NCBI RefSeq assembly: GCF_018861145.1
Contig: NZ_JAHKQT010000041.1
Span: 1 to 64,000, forward strand
Source of the DNA: Poseidonibacter lekithochrous
Lineage (GTDB): Bacteria > Campylobacterota > Campylobacteria > Campylobacterales > Arcobacteraceae
Reading direction: 5' to 3'
Length of the DNA: 64,000 nt
Shown here: positions 54,999 to 63,729 of the stretch, in pieces
How the letters are laid out: the number at the start of each line of letters is the position of its first letter
Numbering within the stretch: the first letter of the stretch is position 1
Notes under the pieces: generated by a model
Databases searched by the model: none
Seen by the model: the letters and a program-made list of their open reading frames with translations, nothing else
What the model was told of the DNA's origin: nothing
Position numbers and translations under genes: made by a program

Positions 54999-56327
54999 TT
55001 AAACTCCTAAATATTTTGAAGAATAAGATAACAATTTTTCTTCTTCAAATGCATCAGCAACAATTGTTACACCAAAAGGAAGGCCATTGTCTCTAAATCC
55101 AGCAGGTACTGCAATAGCTGATAAGTCAAGTAAGTTCATATAGTTTGTGTAGTATCCAAGATTAGTATTTAATTGTATTGGGTCATTATTTACTTCATCA
55201 ATTTTATATATAGTTCCAGTTGTTGGTGTTAATAAAAAGTCAAAATCTGTAAATATTTTATTTACATATTTCCTATTTTTCTTTAAAGTATATTCAGACT
55301 CAAAGTAGTTTATAGCATCAATTTTATTTCCACCACTAATAATTGCTCTTACCGTTTTTTCTACAACTTGGGGTGTTTTTGTTATAGTATCTTTTATAGC
55401 TATATATCTTTCCGTTACCCAAGGTCCACTATAAAGTAAATTTGCACTTTCATTAAATGGCTCATAATCAATCTCTATAGCTTTTCCACCCAGAGATTCA
55501 AATTTTTTAATTGCATAAAAAAATAGTTGTTTAGCTTGTTCATCTCCAAAGAATTTCAACTGCGATTTTTGAGGTATTGCAAAAGTAAATTCATTTTTAG
55601 CTTTTTTTGTTGTTGCTGTATATTCACGACTATAAATATCTTCTTCATCATATTTATTTACGATTTCAAATACAGACTCTATATCATCTAAATCTTTAGC
55701 AAAAACTGTAACACAATCTAAACTTCTACAAGCAGGTACTACTCCACTTGTACTAACAACACCTTTTGTAGCTTTAAGTCCAATTAGATTATTAAAAGCA
55801 GCAGGAACACGACCTGATCCAGCTGTATCAGTTCCAAGTGAAAAAGAAACCATATCAAGTGCAACACTTACAGCACTTCCAGAACTTGAACCCCCTGAGA
55901 TATACTCAGGATTAATAGAGTTTTTACACTCACCATAAGGACTTCTAGTACCAACGAGTCCTGTTGCAAATTGGTCTAGATTTGTTTTCCCAATAGGAAT
56001 AGCACCAGCTTCTATAAGTTTTGATACAACAAAAGCAGAATCTTTTGGAGTATATTTATACTCTTTACATCCTGCTGTTGTAGGGATATTTTCTAAATCT
56101 ATATTATCTTTAATAGCAAAAGGGATACCATAAAGTGGTAACTCTTTAGGGTCTTTTGTTTCTAAGTTTTTAATATAAGCTTCTAACTCTTTATCACTTA
56201 AAGTATATATCCAAATATTGTGATTTTTTGTTTCTTTTATTTTATTTTTAATAGATGATAAAACATCTTGTATTGTTATTGTTTTATTAATATAATTTTC
56301 TCTTAAACTATCAATATTTAAATTCAT
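54999..56327 (-). CDS. atzF: Allophanate hydrolase, amidase part
   Basis: An amidase-signature enzyme that opens allophanate to ammonia and N-carboxycarbamate. The Ser-cisSer-Lys triad is visible: Lys in PFAIKDNID, and the serines in EYISGGSSSGSAVSVAL with TDTAGSGRVPAAF. At 442 residues it lacks the C-terminal domain, which the next gene supplies. The start overlaps the carboxylase stop by 4 bases, so stoichiometric production is likely. Confidence 0.92.
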   Translation of the reverse strand: MNLNIDSLRENYINKTITIQDVLSSIKNKIKETKNHNIWIYTLSDKELEAYIKNLETKDPKELPLYGIPFAIKDNIDLENIPTTAGCKEYKYTPKDSAFVVSKLIEAGAIPIGKTNLDQFATGLVGTRSPYGECKNSINPEYISGGSSSGSAVSVALDMVSFSLGTDTAGSGRVPAAFNNLIGLKATKGVVSTSGVVPACRSLDCVTVFAKDLDDIESVFEIVNKYDEEDIYSREYTATTKKAKNEFTFAIPQKSQLKFFGDEQAKQLFFYAIKKFESLGGKAIEIDYEPFNESANLLYSGPWVTERYIAIKDTITKTPQVVEKTVRAIISGGNKIDAINYFESEYTLKKNRKYVNKIFTDFDFLLTPTTGTIYKIDEVNNDPIQLNTNLGYYTNYMNLLDLSAIAVPAGFRDNGLPFGVTIVADAFEEEKLLSYSSKYLGV

Positions 56328-59300
56328 TTCTCATCCTTTTTTAATACAACTAAAACATTACCACTTTCAATATTATCACCCTCTTTATAAAGAATTTGCG
56401 ATACAACGCCAGATACCTCTGTTTCGATTTCTACTTCCATTTTCATAGATTCTAAAATAACTAATACCTCTCCAGCTTTTACTTTATCTCCAACTTTTAC
56501 TTCTATTTTCCAAATATTCCCAGACATAATAGATTCAATAGCTTCTTCATCATCTGCTAATATTAGTTCATCTTTATCTTCAACTGCTACAACTTTTGTA
56601 TCAAAACTATCTAGACCTTTTTCTTTCCACATTAATCTTTCAGTTTCAAAAGCATTAGCTCTTTTTGTTTGGAAAATATTTGATTTCTCTTCATTAGCTT
56701 TTAAAAACTCTTTATACTCTTTTAATTTAAAAGTTTTATCTTCGATTGTCAAAGGAAATTTTCCATATAAAAACTTTTCTCTAATGTCATGTAATTCATC
56801 TGTTGTTACAGGATAAAATTTCACTTGATCAAAAAATCTTAAAAGCCATGGATTTGTAAACTCTTTTGTTTGTCTATAGGTATTCCACATTTGTAAAGTT
56901 CTACCAAATAATTGATACCCACCTGGTCCTTCCATACCATACACACACATATAAGCACCACCAATACCAACTGAGTTTTGAGCTGTCCATGTCCTTGCAG
57001 GATTATATTTTGTTGTTACTACTCTATGTGATGGATTAAGTGGAGTGGCAACAGGAGCTCCTAAATAAACATCTCCTAATCCCATTACTAAATAATCTGC
57101 ATCAAATACTATATTTTTAACTTCATCTTTATTTTGAAGTCCATTAATTCTTTTAATAAAATCAATATTTGAAGGACACCAAGGTGCATTTGGTCGAACT
57201 CCTTGTTGATACTTATCTATCGCAATTTGAATTGATGGGTCATTCCATGAAAGTGGCAGCCAAACAGTTCTTGAATCAACTTCTAAGTTCTCAATGTCTT
57301 TTAAAGAGCTTACTGCTTTTTTTACTAGATTTAAGATAGTATTTCTACTTACAATATTTGTATTAAAATGAATTTGTAAACTTCTAATTCCAGGTGTTAA
57401 ATCTACAATACCACTTAAGTTTTTTTCTTCAATATAAGTCATTAATGCATGGATAAAGAATCTTAGTTCAATATCAAGTTTTAATTCACCTGCTTCTATT
57501 AAAATAAACTCATTCCCAGCTGCTCTAATAGCTATATCGATATCTAGTTCATCATATTTAAAAGTTTCAATAATTGGAGTTGCTTTATTTGCATCAAAAT
57601 CAATACTATAATCATCTAGTTTTGGTAAAACTGTATTATTTTCAATTGCTGTTTCACAAGCTTTTGTCATTAAATCTGCATTTTCTAAACTTACAGCTTT
57701 AAATTTGATGGTATCTCCAGCTTTTAACTGTCCGATTTTATATAACTCACACGAAATAATTGTAGCAGGACATACAAAACCACCAAGACTTGGACCATCA
57801 GGACCTAAAATCACAGGCATATCTCCTGTAAAATCGATAGACCCAAAAGCATAGGCATTATCATGAATATTTGAAGGATGTAATCCGGCATCTCCACCAT
57901 CACTTCTAGCCCATTTCGGAGCAGGACCAATTAATCTTACACCTGTTCTACTTGAATTAAAGTGTACTTCCCAAGAAGCATTAAAGAACTCTTCTATATC
58001 ATCTTTTGTAAAGAAATCAGGACTTCCATGTGGTCCATAAACCACACCTATCTCCCACTCTTTATTTAATGTAGGAACTTCACAAAGTTCTTTAAACTCT
58101 TCTTCTTTAAAAGGGCTAAAACTTAAAACATCTCCAGCTTTTAAAGCTCGACCAGCATGACCACCAAACTCTCCAAGTGTAAAAGTAGAAGAACTACCAA
58201 GATACTTTGCAGTATCAAATCCACCTTGGATTGCTAAATAAGTTCTATTTCCATCTCCTATTACTTTTTTAAATTCTAAAGTATCACCTAGGTTTACTTT
58301 TATAGCTTTAAAACTTTCTATCTCTTCCCCATTTAGTTTTGCAGCCATATTAGCTCCACCAATCGCAATAACACTATCTTGTCTAAACTTATAAGTTGCC
58401 CCAATAAATGTCATCTCTATAAAAGAAGCATCCTCTTTATTATTTAAAAGTTTATTTAAAAGTCTTGGTGTTAAGTTATCCATAGCTCCTGATGGTGGAA
58501 TTCCAACATTCCAAAATCCTTGACGGGCAGGATAATCTTGAATTGTTGTTAATGTTCCAGATTTGATAACATCAACTTTACATGGATTGTAAGAAAAAGT
58601 ATCAAGAACTTTTGTATAAAAGAGTGCTTTTGTGAAAAAATCTTCTTTTGCTATAGCACTAAGATATGAAAGGTTCGATTCAATACCATAAATCTTACTT
58701 TCCTCTAGTGCTTTTTGAAGTTTTAAAACATTTTCTTCTCTTGTAGGGCTTACAGTAATTAGTTTTAATAAAAGTGGGTCATAAAAGGGACTTACTTCAC
58801 ATCCATCTTCTATCCAAGTATCACATCTTGTATTACTTGGCAATTGCACTTTTGTAATAATTCCAGTACTTGGTTGGAAGTTTTTTCCTCCATCTTCTGC
58901 ATAAACTCTTACTTCAATTGCATGACCTTTTGGAGCGTGCTTATAATCTAATAGTGGTTTATTATCTCCAGCTGCAATTCTTATCATCCACTCAACTAAA
59001 TCAACTCCACAAACTTCTTCAGTAATACCGTGTTCAACTTGTAGTCTTGTATTTACTTCAAGAAAATAAAACTTATCTGTTTTTGTATCATAGATATATT
59101 CTACGGTTCCAGCACTTTTATAATCAACCGCCTTTGCTAATTTATAAGAAGCTTCAAATAATTGTTCTCGTAATTCATCTGTAATATTTGGAGCGGGAGT
59201 TTCTTCAATAACTTTTTGATTTCTTCTTTGTATTGAACAATCTCGCTCCCCTAAAGTTTTTATATTTCCTAAACCGTCACCAAATATTTGTACTTCAATA

Positions 59301-59920
59301 TGACGCGCTGTTTGAATATATTTTTCTAAAAAAACTCCATTATTACTAAAGTTTGCACCAGCTAGTTTAATAACTCCATCATAAGCATCAACTAATTCTT
59401 GTTCAGTAAAACATAGTTTCATACCGATTCCACCCCCACCAGCTGTACTTTTTAACATTACTGGGTATGTGATATTCTTTGCAGTAGCTTTTGCTTCTTC
59501 TATATTTGAAAGGAGTTCACTTCCTTCTAATAAAGGAACATCATTATCTTTTGCTATTTGGCGAGCCGTATGCTTTAATCCAAAATCTTCAATATGCTTT
59601 GAATTTGGACCTATAAAAACAATGCCATTATCTTCACAAGCTTGAACAAAATTAACATTTTCACTTAAGAATCCATATCCTGGATGTATTGCATCCACAT
59701 TATATTCTTTACAAATTTTTATAATCTTTTTATAATCAAGATATGTTTCATCAAGTGATGTTCCATTCAAGGCAACTGTAATATCTGAATTCATTACAAA
59801 AGAGGCATGTTTATCTGCTTCACTATAAATAGTTACAGATTCAATTTCCATCTTTTTTAAAGTTTTTATGATTCTATTTGCTATTTCTGCACGATTAGCA
59901 ATTAAAACTCTTTTAAACAT
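56324..59920 (-). CDS. Urea carboxylase-family biotin enzyme, probable guanidine carboxylase
   Basis: An ATP- and biotin-dependent carboxylase of 1198 residues. The biotin carboxylase domain (1-450) has KSTAGGGGIGMKLC, and YIYDTKTDKFYFLEVNTRLQ. KipA-like carboxyltransferase domains (about 470-1050) contain GFWNVGIPPSGAMDN and FGSIDFTGDMPVILGPDGPS. The BCCP domain ends the protein with the biotinylated Lys in ILESMKMEVEIE. Upstream are two hairpins of a guanidine-II riboswitch and two DUF1989 genes, so guanidine is the more likely substrate than urea. Confidence 0.9.
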   Translation of the reverse strand: MFKRVLIANRAEIANRIIKTLKKMEIESVTIYSEADKHASFVMNSDITVALNGTSLDETYLDYKKIIKICKEYNVDAIHPGYGFLSENVNFVQACEDNGIVFIGPNSKHIEDFGLKHTARQIAKDNDVPLLEGSELLSNIEEAKATAKNITYPVMLKSTAGGGGIGMKLCFTEQELVDAYDGVIKLAGANFSNNGVFLEKYIQTARHIEVQIFGDGLGNIKTLGERDCSIQRRNQKVIEETPAPNITDELREQLFEASYKLAKAVDYKSAGTVEYIYDTKTDKFYFLEVNTRLQVEHGITEEVCGVDLVEWMIRIAAGDNKPLLDYKHAPKGHAIEVRVYAEDGGKNFQPSTGIITKVQLPSNTRCDTWIEDGCEVSPFYDPLLLKLITVSPTREENVLKLQKALEESKIYGIESNLSYLSAIAKEDFFTKALFYTKVLDTFSYNPCKVDVIKSGTLTTIQDYPARQGFWNVGIPPSGAMDNLTPRLLNKLLNNKEDASFIEMTFIGATYKFRQDSVIAIGGANMAAKLNGEEIESFKAIKVNLGDTLEFKKVIGDGNRTYLAIQGGFDTAKYLGSSSTFTLGEFGGHAGRALKAGDVLSFSPFKEEEFKELCEVPTLNKEWEIGVVYGPHGSPDFFTKDDIEEFFNASWEVHFNSSRTGVRLIGPAPKWARSDGGDAGLHPSNIHDNAYAFGSIDFTGDMPVILGPDGPSLGGFVCPATIISCELYKIGQLKAGDTIKFKAVSLENADLMTKACETAIENNTVLPKLDDYSIDFDANKATPIIETFKYDELDIDIAIRAAGNEFILIEAGELKLDIELRFFIHALMTYIEEKNLSGIVDLTPGIRSLQIHFNTNIVSRNTILNLVKKAVSSLKDIENLEVDSRTVWLPLSWNDPSIQIAIDKYQQGVRPNAPWCPSNIDFIKRINGLQNKDEVKNIVFDADYLVMGLGDVYLGAPVATPLNPSHRVVTTKYNPARTWTAQNSVGIGGAYMCVYGMEGPGGYQLFGRTLQMWNTYRQTKEFTNPWLLRFFDQVKFYPVTTDELHDIREKFLYGKFPLTIEDKTFKLKEYKEFLKANEEKSNIFQTKRANAFETERLMWKEKGLDSFDTKVVAVEDKDELILADDEEAIESIMSGNIWKIEVKVGDKVKAGEVLVILESMKMEVEIETEVSGVVSQILYKEGDNIESGNVLVVLKKDEK

Positions 59921-59940
59921 TTTTTATCCTTATTAATTAA

Positions 59941-59987
59941 ATTTGGGCCGTCCCAAATGTGTAATCTTATAAGTCGTCTTATAAGAT
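59941..59987 (-). promoter_or_regulatory. Guanidine-II (mini-ykkC) riboswitch
   Basis: Read on the minus strand, hairpin P1 is ATCTTATAAG-ACGA-CTTATAAGAT (59987-59964) and hairpin P2 is ATTTGGG-ACGG-CCCAAAT (59958-59941), with a 5-base linker. Two perfect stems, each capped by an ACGR tetraloop, are the defining architecture of the guanidine-II class, whose loops pair with each other and bind guanidinium. AAGGA of the carboxylase gene follows 11 bases after P2 and the start codon is 20 bases after it, so control of translation is likely: guanidine would turn the gene on. Confidence 0.88.
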
Positions 59988-59993
59988 AGTAAA

Positions 59994-60021
59994 TACCTAT
60001 TTTTTAATTTTATGATAGGTA
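59994..60021 (-). repeat. Inverted repeat upstream of the riboswitch
   Basis: TACCTAT (59994-60000) pairs with ATAGGTA (60015-60021), seven pairs around a 14-base loop, overlapping the stop of the lactonase-like gene. It may be a weak terminator separating the upstream genes from the riboswitch-controlled part, but no U-run follows. Confidence 0.35.
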
Positions 60022-60792
60022 CTTTGGAAAACAATTTTTAGATTCAAAAAATGACATATCATGGTTTGGCCATATTTCAGCACCTGTTTCTAAAGCTAAT
60101 TTCTTTAATTTCTTAATACTTTGTATTGCCATAGATTCATCATTTTTCCAACAAAGTCCAGGAGCAATTTCTTTTTCAATATTTTCACTTAAATCAGCCG
60201 CATCACCTGCTAATAAAATAGGTTTACCTTTTGGTAATTCAATTAATAAAGACATATGTCCAGCTGTATGACCTGGCGTTTCTATGGCTCGTACTCCTGA
60301 TATTAGATCATAATCGCTATCAAATACTTTCCAATTATATGAACCCATAAAATCTTCTTTAAAATATGCTTCATCAGATAAAGCTTTTGCAGCTTCTAAC
60401 TCTTTTTTATGTACATGAATTTCTGCGTTACATACTTCACAAAGTCCTCCTGCATGATCAAAATGTAAATGACTACAAATCACAATATCAATATCTTTAC
60501 TTTGAAGTCCAAGTTGAGATAAACGATTAGGTAGATGTTGTTCCTTTGTCATAGAAGGAGGACCAAAAGGAAAACCATCATGCTCATAAAAATTCTTACG
60601 TTTTTCAATATCTTTTATCTTTTTATAATCACAACCAACATCATATAAAATACGACCATTTTTTGTCTCGATTAAATAAGCTAATATCGGTGCCTCAATA
60701 ATTACTCCATGTCCAATATTACGCGTTGAAAGTGTTTTTTCATAACGATGTGTTCCTGTTAAAATTGGCCAAAATTTCTTTACTTGAGTCAT
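60010..60792 (-). CDS. Metallo-beta-lactamase-fold hydrolase (AHL lactonase-like)
   Basis: A 260-residue zinc hydrolase resembling the AttM/AiiA family. The metal ligands are SHLHFDHAGG (HxHxDH), His in ETPGHTAGHMSLL, Asp in LLAGDAAD and His in WPNHDMSFF. There is no signal peptide. Lactonase activity on acyl-homoserine lactones is one possibility, but its location between the DUF1989 pair and the carboxylase suggests a hydrolytic job in guanidine or allophanate metabolism. Confidence 0.85.
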   Translation of the reverse strand: MTQVKKFWPILTGTHRYEKTLSTRNIGHGVIIEAPILAYLIETKNGRILYDVGCDYKKIKDIEKRKNFYEHDGFPFGPPSMTKEQHLPNRLSQLGLQSKDIDIVICSHLHFDHAGGLCEVCNAEIHVHKKELEAAKALSDEAYFKEDFMGSYNWKVFDSDYDLISGVRAIETPGHTAGHMSLLIELPKGKPILLAGDAADLSENIEKEIAPGLCWKNDESMAIQSIKKLKKLALETGAEIWPNHDMSFFESKNCFPKYLS

Positions 60793-60818
60793 TATATTTC
60801 CTTCTAAAATATTTTGTT

Positions 60819-61439
60819 CTATTTATCCCAAATCATTAATTGAATTGGTGTTGGGTTATAGCCATTACAAGGATTGTTAAGTTGAGGACAATTTGAAATT
60901 AATACTAAAGTATCCATAAGTGCAACCATTTCAACATAATCACCTTTTCCTGATATTCCATCTACAATTGCTAAATGTCCATCTTCTTCAACAGGTACAT
61001 TCATAAAAAAGTTAATATTATTTGTAATATCTTTTGGATTCATTTCTAATTCACCAATTAGAGTTAAATAATTGTCTCTACAAGAGTGCATATATCTTTT
61101 ATCTAAACCAAATCTAACAGAATTACTCTCAGCACTACAATGTCCACCTAAAGTATCGTGATTTCCACATGTATCTTCAACTATTTCCATTAATACATTA
61201 TCATCACTAGATATTAATTTAGTACCTGTTGTAATAAAAATACTTCCTTGTTCTCTTATAGTATCAGTTGGACTGTATCTTTCACTAAAGTTATTATTAT
61301 TATAAAAAAGTGTATCAACAGCTTGACAACCTTCTAAATCCACTATTCTAAATCTTTGACCTTTTTTAACAACTCCAGACCATGGAAGACCTGATAAAAT
61401 TTTTTCATTATAAATTATATTTTCAATATTTTTTGACAT
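60819..61439 (-). CDS. Urea carboxylase-associated protein (DUF1989), probable carboxyguanidine deiminase subunit
   Basis: A 206-residue DUF1989 protein with GVVKKGQRFRIVDLEGCQAVDTLFY, CGNHDTLGGHCSAES and LTLIGELEMNPKDI. It and the next-upstream gene are the pair long annotated as urea carboxylase-associated proteins 1 and 2, shown in other bacteria to form carboxyguanidine deiminase (CgdAB), which releases ammonia from carboxyguanidine to give allophanate. Conserved His and Cys in the GNHDTLGGHC motif probably bind zinc. It lies 10 bases after its partner. Confidence 0.85.
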   Translation of the reverse strand: MSKNIENIIYNEKILSGLPWSGVVKKGQRFRIVDLEGCQAVDTLFYNNNNFSERYSPTDTIREQGSIFITTGTKLISSDDNVLMEIVEDTCGNHDTLGGHCSAESNSVRFGLDKRYMHSCRDNYLTLIGELEMNPKDITNNINFFMNVPVEEDGHLAIVDGISGKGDYVEMVALMDTLVLISNCPQLNNPCNGYNPTPIQLMIWDK

Positions 61440-61449
61440 CTTTTAATCC

Positions 61450-62166
61450 TTACGCAAAGTATCTATTTGTATTTTGAAAGCCTCTTTTAGCTTCATCAGA
61501 AAAGTTCACATAATCTTCATCTTTATAATCCACACTATCAAAGATTGTAATTTCTACATCACTTGGATTATAAGTTCCTTTATCCATTGAATGAGGAGTA
61601 TTTGATAAAACAAGAAGCACATCCATATGAGCTGTTAATTCAATAACATCATCTTTTTTTGCACATCTTGGATTTAATTCTAATCTTGAACCTTCTTTTA
61701 CATCCACTTTTCTAAATAAGTTTAAAGCGGGAATCATATCTTTTTTACCCATTCCATATTTACCAATTTCTATTAAAAAGTTTTCTCTATCTGATTTAAA
61801 ATATCCATTTCTACAGCTTTCATAAGTTGCATCACCTTCAAAGTTTTCTTTAACAATTCGAGGATTACTAATACCACCTAAAATATCAAATAACCCATCC
61901 GTTGTATCTTCTGTAATAGCAAATAAAACTCTTCCCATTTCAGAAAGTAAAACTTTATCTTTTCCTAAAAAAGCATTCCATTGAACTTTTACTGTATCTG
62001 CACTATTAAATCTCTCTGCAACATTTGAAGAGTTATAAAACATTGCACTCAAACTTGAATTATCAGCTAAAGCTTTTAGTTGAATTGTTTGTCCTCTTTT
62101 TATTCTTTTTGACCATTTTACACTTGAATATAAAATTTCATTTAATACTATTTTTTCACTTCTCAT
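61450..62166 (-). CDS. Urea carboxylase-associated protein (DUF1989), second deiminase subunit
   Basis: The 238-residue partner of the DUF1989 gene downstream: KWSKRIKRGQTIQLKALAD, TTDGLFDILGGISNPRI and LNLFRKVDVKEGSRLELNPR align with it, but the GNHDTLGGHC motif is changed. I start at 62166 (MRSEKIVLNEILYSS) with AAGGA upstream; the reading from 62199 adds 11 residues inside the ABC ATPase gene. The start overlaps the ATPase stop by 11 bases. Confidence 0.85.
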   Translation of the reverse strand: MRSEKIVLNEILYSSVKWSKRIKRGQTIQLKALADNSSLSAMFYNSSNVAERFNSADTVKVQWNAFLGKDKVLLSEMGRVLFAITEDTTDGLFDILGGISNPRIVKENFEGDATYESCRNGYFKSDRENFLIEIGKYGMGKKDMIPALNLFRKVDVKEGSRLELNPRCAKKDDVIELTAHMDVLLVLSNTPHSMDKGTYNPSDVEITIFDSVDYKDEDYVNFSDEAKRGFQNTNRYFA

Positions 62167-62896
62167 TATTTTTTCCTTTTTTACTTGCATCAATATCATT
62201 TATAATTGTTGACCCAAATCTATTTGGGTAATCTTTATCTGTTTTTACTTTATCAAATACTAAAACTCTAGTACCTAATTTAAATGCCTCACTAATATCA
62301 TGAGTCACCATTACAACTCCAAAATTTAGTTTTGCATGAATATCTAAAAGTAATTCATGCATATCCTTACTAATTCCTGGATCTAAAGCTCCAAAAGGTT
62401 CATCTAGTAATAAAAGTTTTGGTTCTTTTACTAATGACTGTGCAATAGATAACCTTTGTTTCATTCCACCACTTAATTCATGAGGATATTTAGTACTAGA
62501 ATCATCTAGACCAACTGCTTTTAAAATTTCATGTGCTTTTACATAAGCTTCTTTTTTTTCTTTTCCAAAAAGTTTTCCAAAGAATTTAGATTTTTCAAAT
62601 TCTAATCCAATTACAACATTGTCAATTACATTTAAATGACTTAATGTAGAATATCTTTGAAATACAATTCCTCTTTCATCACTTGGTTCTTGAGGATAAT
62701 CATTTCCTTCAAAAAACAATTCACCTTTTGTTGGATTTTCTACTCCTAAAAGCATTCTTAAAAATGTAGTTTTACCACAACCTGAAGGTCCAACAAGAGT
62801 ACAGAACTCCCCTTCTTTCATCGTAAAATTAACATTTTCTAAAATGATATCTTCACCATAAATTTTCCAAATATTTTTTGCTTTTACTAAACTCAT
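62156..62896 (-). CDS. ABC transporter ATP-binding protein (SsuB/TauB type)
   Basis: The ATPase of an importer of the nitrate/taurine/sulfonate group. Walker A GPSGCGKTTF, the signature LSGGMKQRLSIAQSL and Walker B LLLLDEPFGALD are intact, with the switch His in VMVTHDISEAF. At 246 residues it is complete. It lies 2 bases after the permease gene, in an operon for guanidine assimilation, so it probably energises uptake of guanidine or a guanidine compound. Confidence 0.92.
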   Translation of the reverse strand: MSLVKAKNIWKIYGEDIILENVNFTMKEGEFCTLVGPSGCGKTTFLRMLLGVENPTKGELFFEGNDYPQEPSDERGIVFQRYSTLSHLNVIDNVVIGLEFEKSKFFGKLFGKEKKEAYVKAHEILKAVGLDDSSTKYPHELSGGMKQRLSIAQSLVKEPKLLLLDEPFGALDPGISKDMHELLLDIHAKLNFGVVMVTHDISEAFKLGTRVLVFDKVKTDKDYPNRFGSTIINDIDASKKGKNNEK

Positions 62897-62898
62897 CT

Positions 62899-63717
62899 TT
62901 ACTCCTTACCAAACCAAGGAAATAATCTTTGATTGAATTGTCTTAAAATATAATCAATTACAAATGCTAAAAATGTAATCCATAATACATAAGGTAAAAT
63001 CACATCCATTGCAAGATAACGTCTTACTAAGAATATTCGATAACCTAAACCTTCAGTTGCTGCAATTGCTTCTGCTGAGATTAAGAAAATCCAAGCTGTT
63101 CCTAAAGTAAGTCTCATTGAATCTATAAGTCTTGGTAAAATTTGAGGTGTTATAACCCTAGTAATTATCTGCCAAGTATTTGCACCTAATGTTTGTACTT
63201 TAATAATTTGCTCACTTGGTATTTCTTTTACTCTTTGATAAATTTCTCTTGTTATAATAGGAGCAACACCTAAGATAATAAGTACAACTTTTGAAACTTC
63301 TCCTAGGCCAAAAACAATAAATAAAATTGGTAACATTGCCATCGTTGGAATAAGTGAAATAAACCATATCAAAGGAGATAAAGTTGATGTCATAAATGGA
63401 ATAATTCCAATAGCAATACCTACACATAAAGCAAATACAGCACTAATAACTACACCCATAGCAAGTCTTTTTAAACTTGATATTGTGTCATTTAGGAGGA
63501 TATATTCACCACTTCTTTTACTTGGTTCAAAAGCCATCTTACTCATAGAATGTATACTCTTTTCTATTGAAGGTAAAAGTTTATCATTAGGGTTTTGTGC
63601 TAATCTATCAGTAGAACTACTAACATAAAGTATTACAATCAATAAAAAAGGTAATAATCCTAGAAATAAATTTATTGGTTTTGATGGGACTTGGTTAATT
63701 AATCTTTTCATGTTCAA
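62899..63717 (-). CDS. ABC transporter permease (SsuC/TauC type)
   Basis: A 272-residue membrane protein with about six helices (the first LFLGLLPFLLIVILYVSS). The coupling loop that contacts the ATPase is EAIAATEGLGYRIFLVRRYL. It is the permease partner of the adjoining ATPase and the solute-binding protein. Confidence 0.92.
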   Translation of the reverse strand: MNMKRLINQVPSKPINLFLGLLPFLLIVILYVSSSTDRLAQNPNDKLLPSIEKSIHSMSKMAFEPSKRSGEYILLNDTISSLKRLAMGVVISAVFALCVGIAIGIIPFMTSTLSPLIWFISLIPTMAMLPILFIVFGLGEVSKVVLIILGVAPIITREIYQRVKEIPSEQIIKVQTLGANTWQIITRVITPQILPRLIDSMRLTLGTAWIFLISAEAIAATEGLGYRIFLVRRYLAMDVILPYVLWITFLAFVIDYILRQFNQRLFPWFGKE

Positions 63718-63729
63718 TCCTTATTCTAG

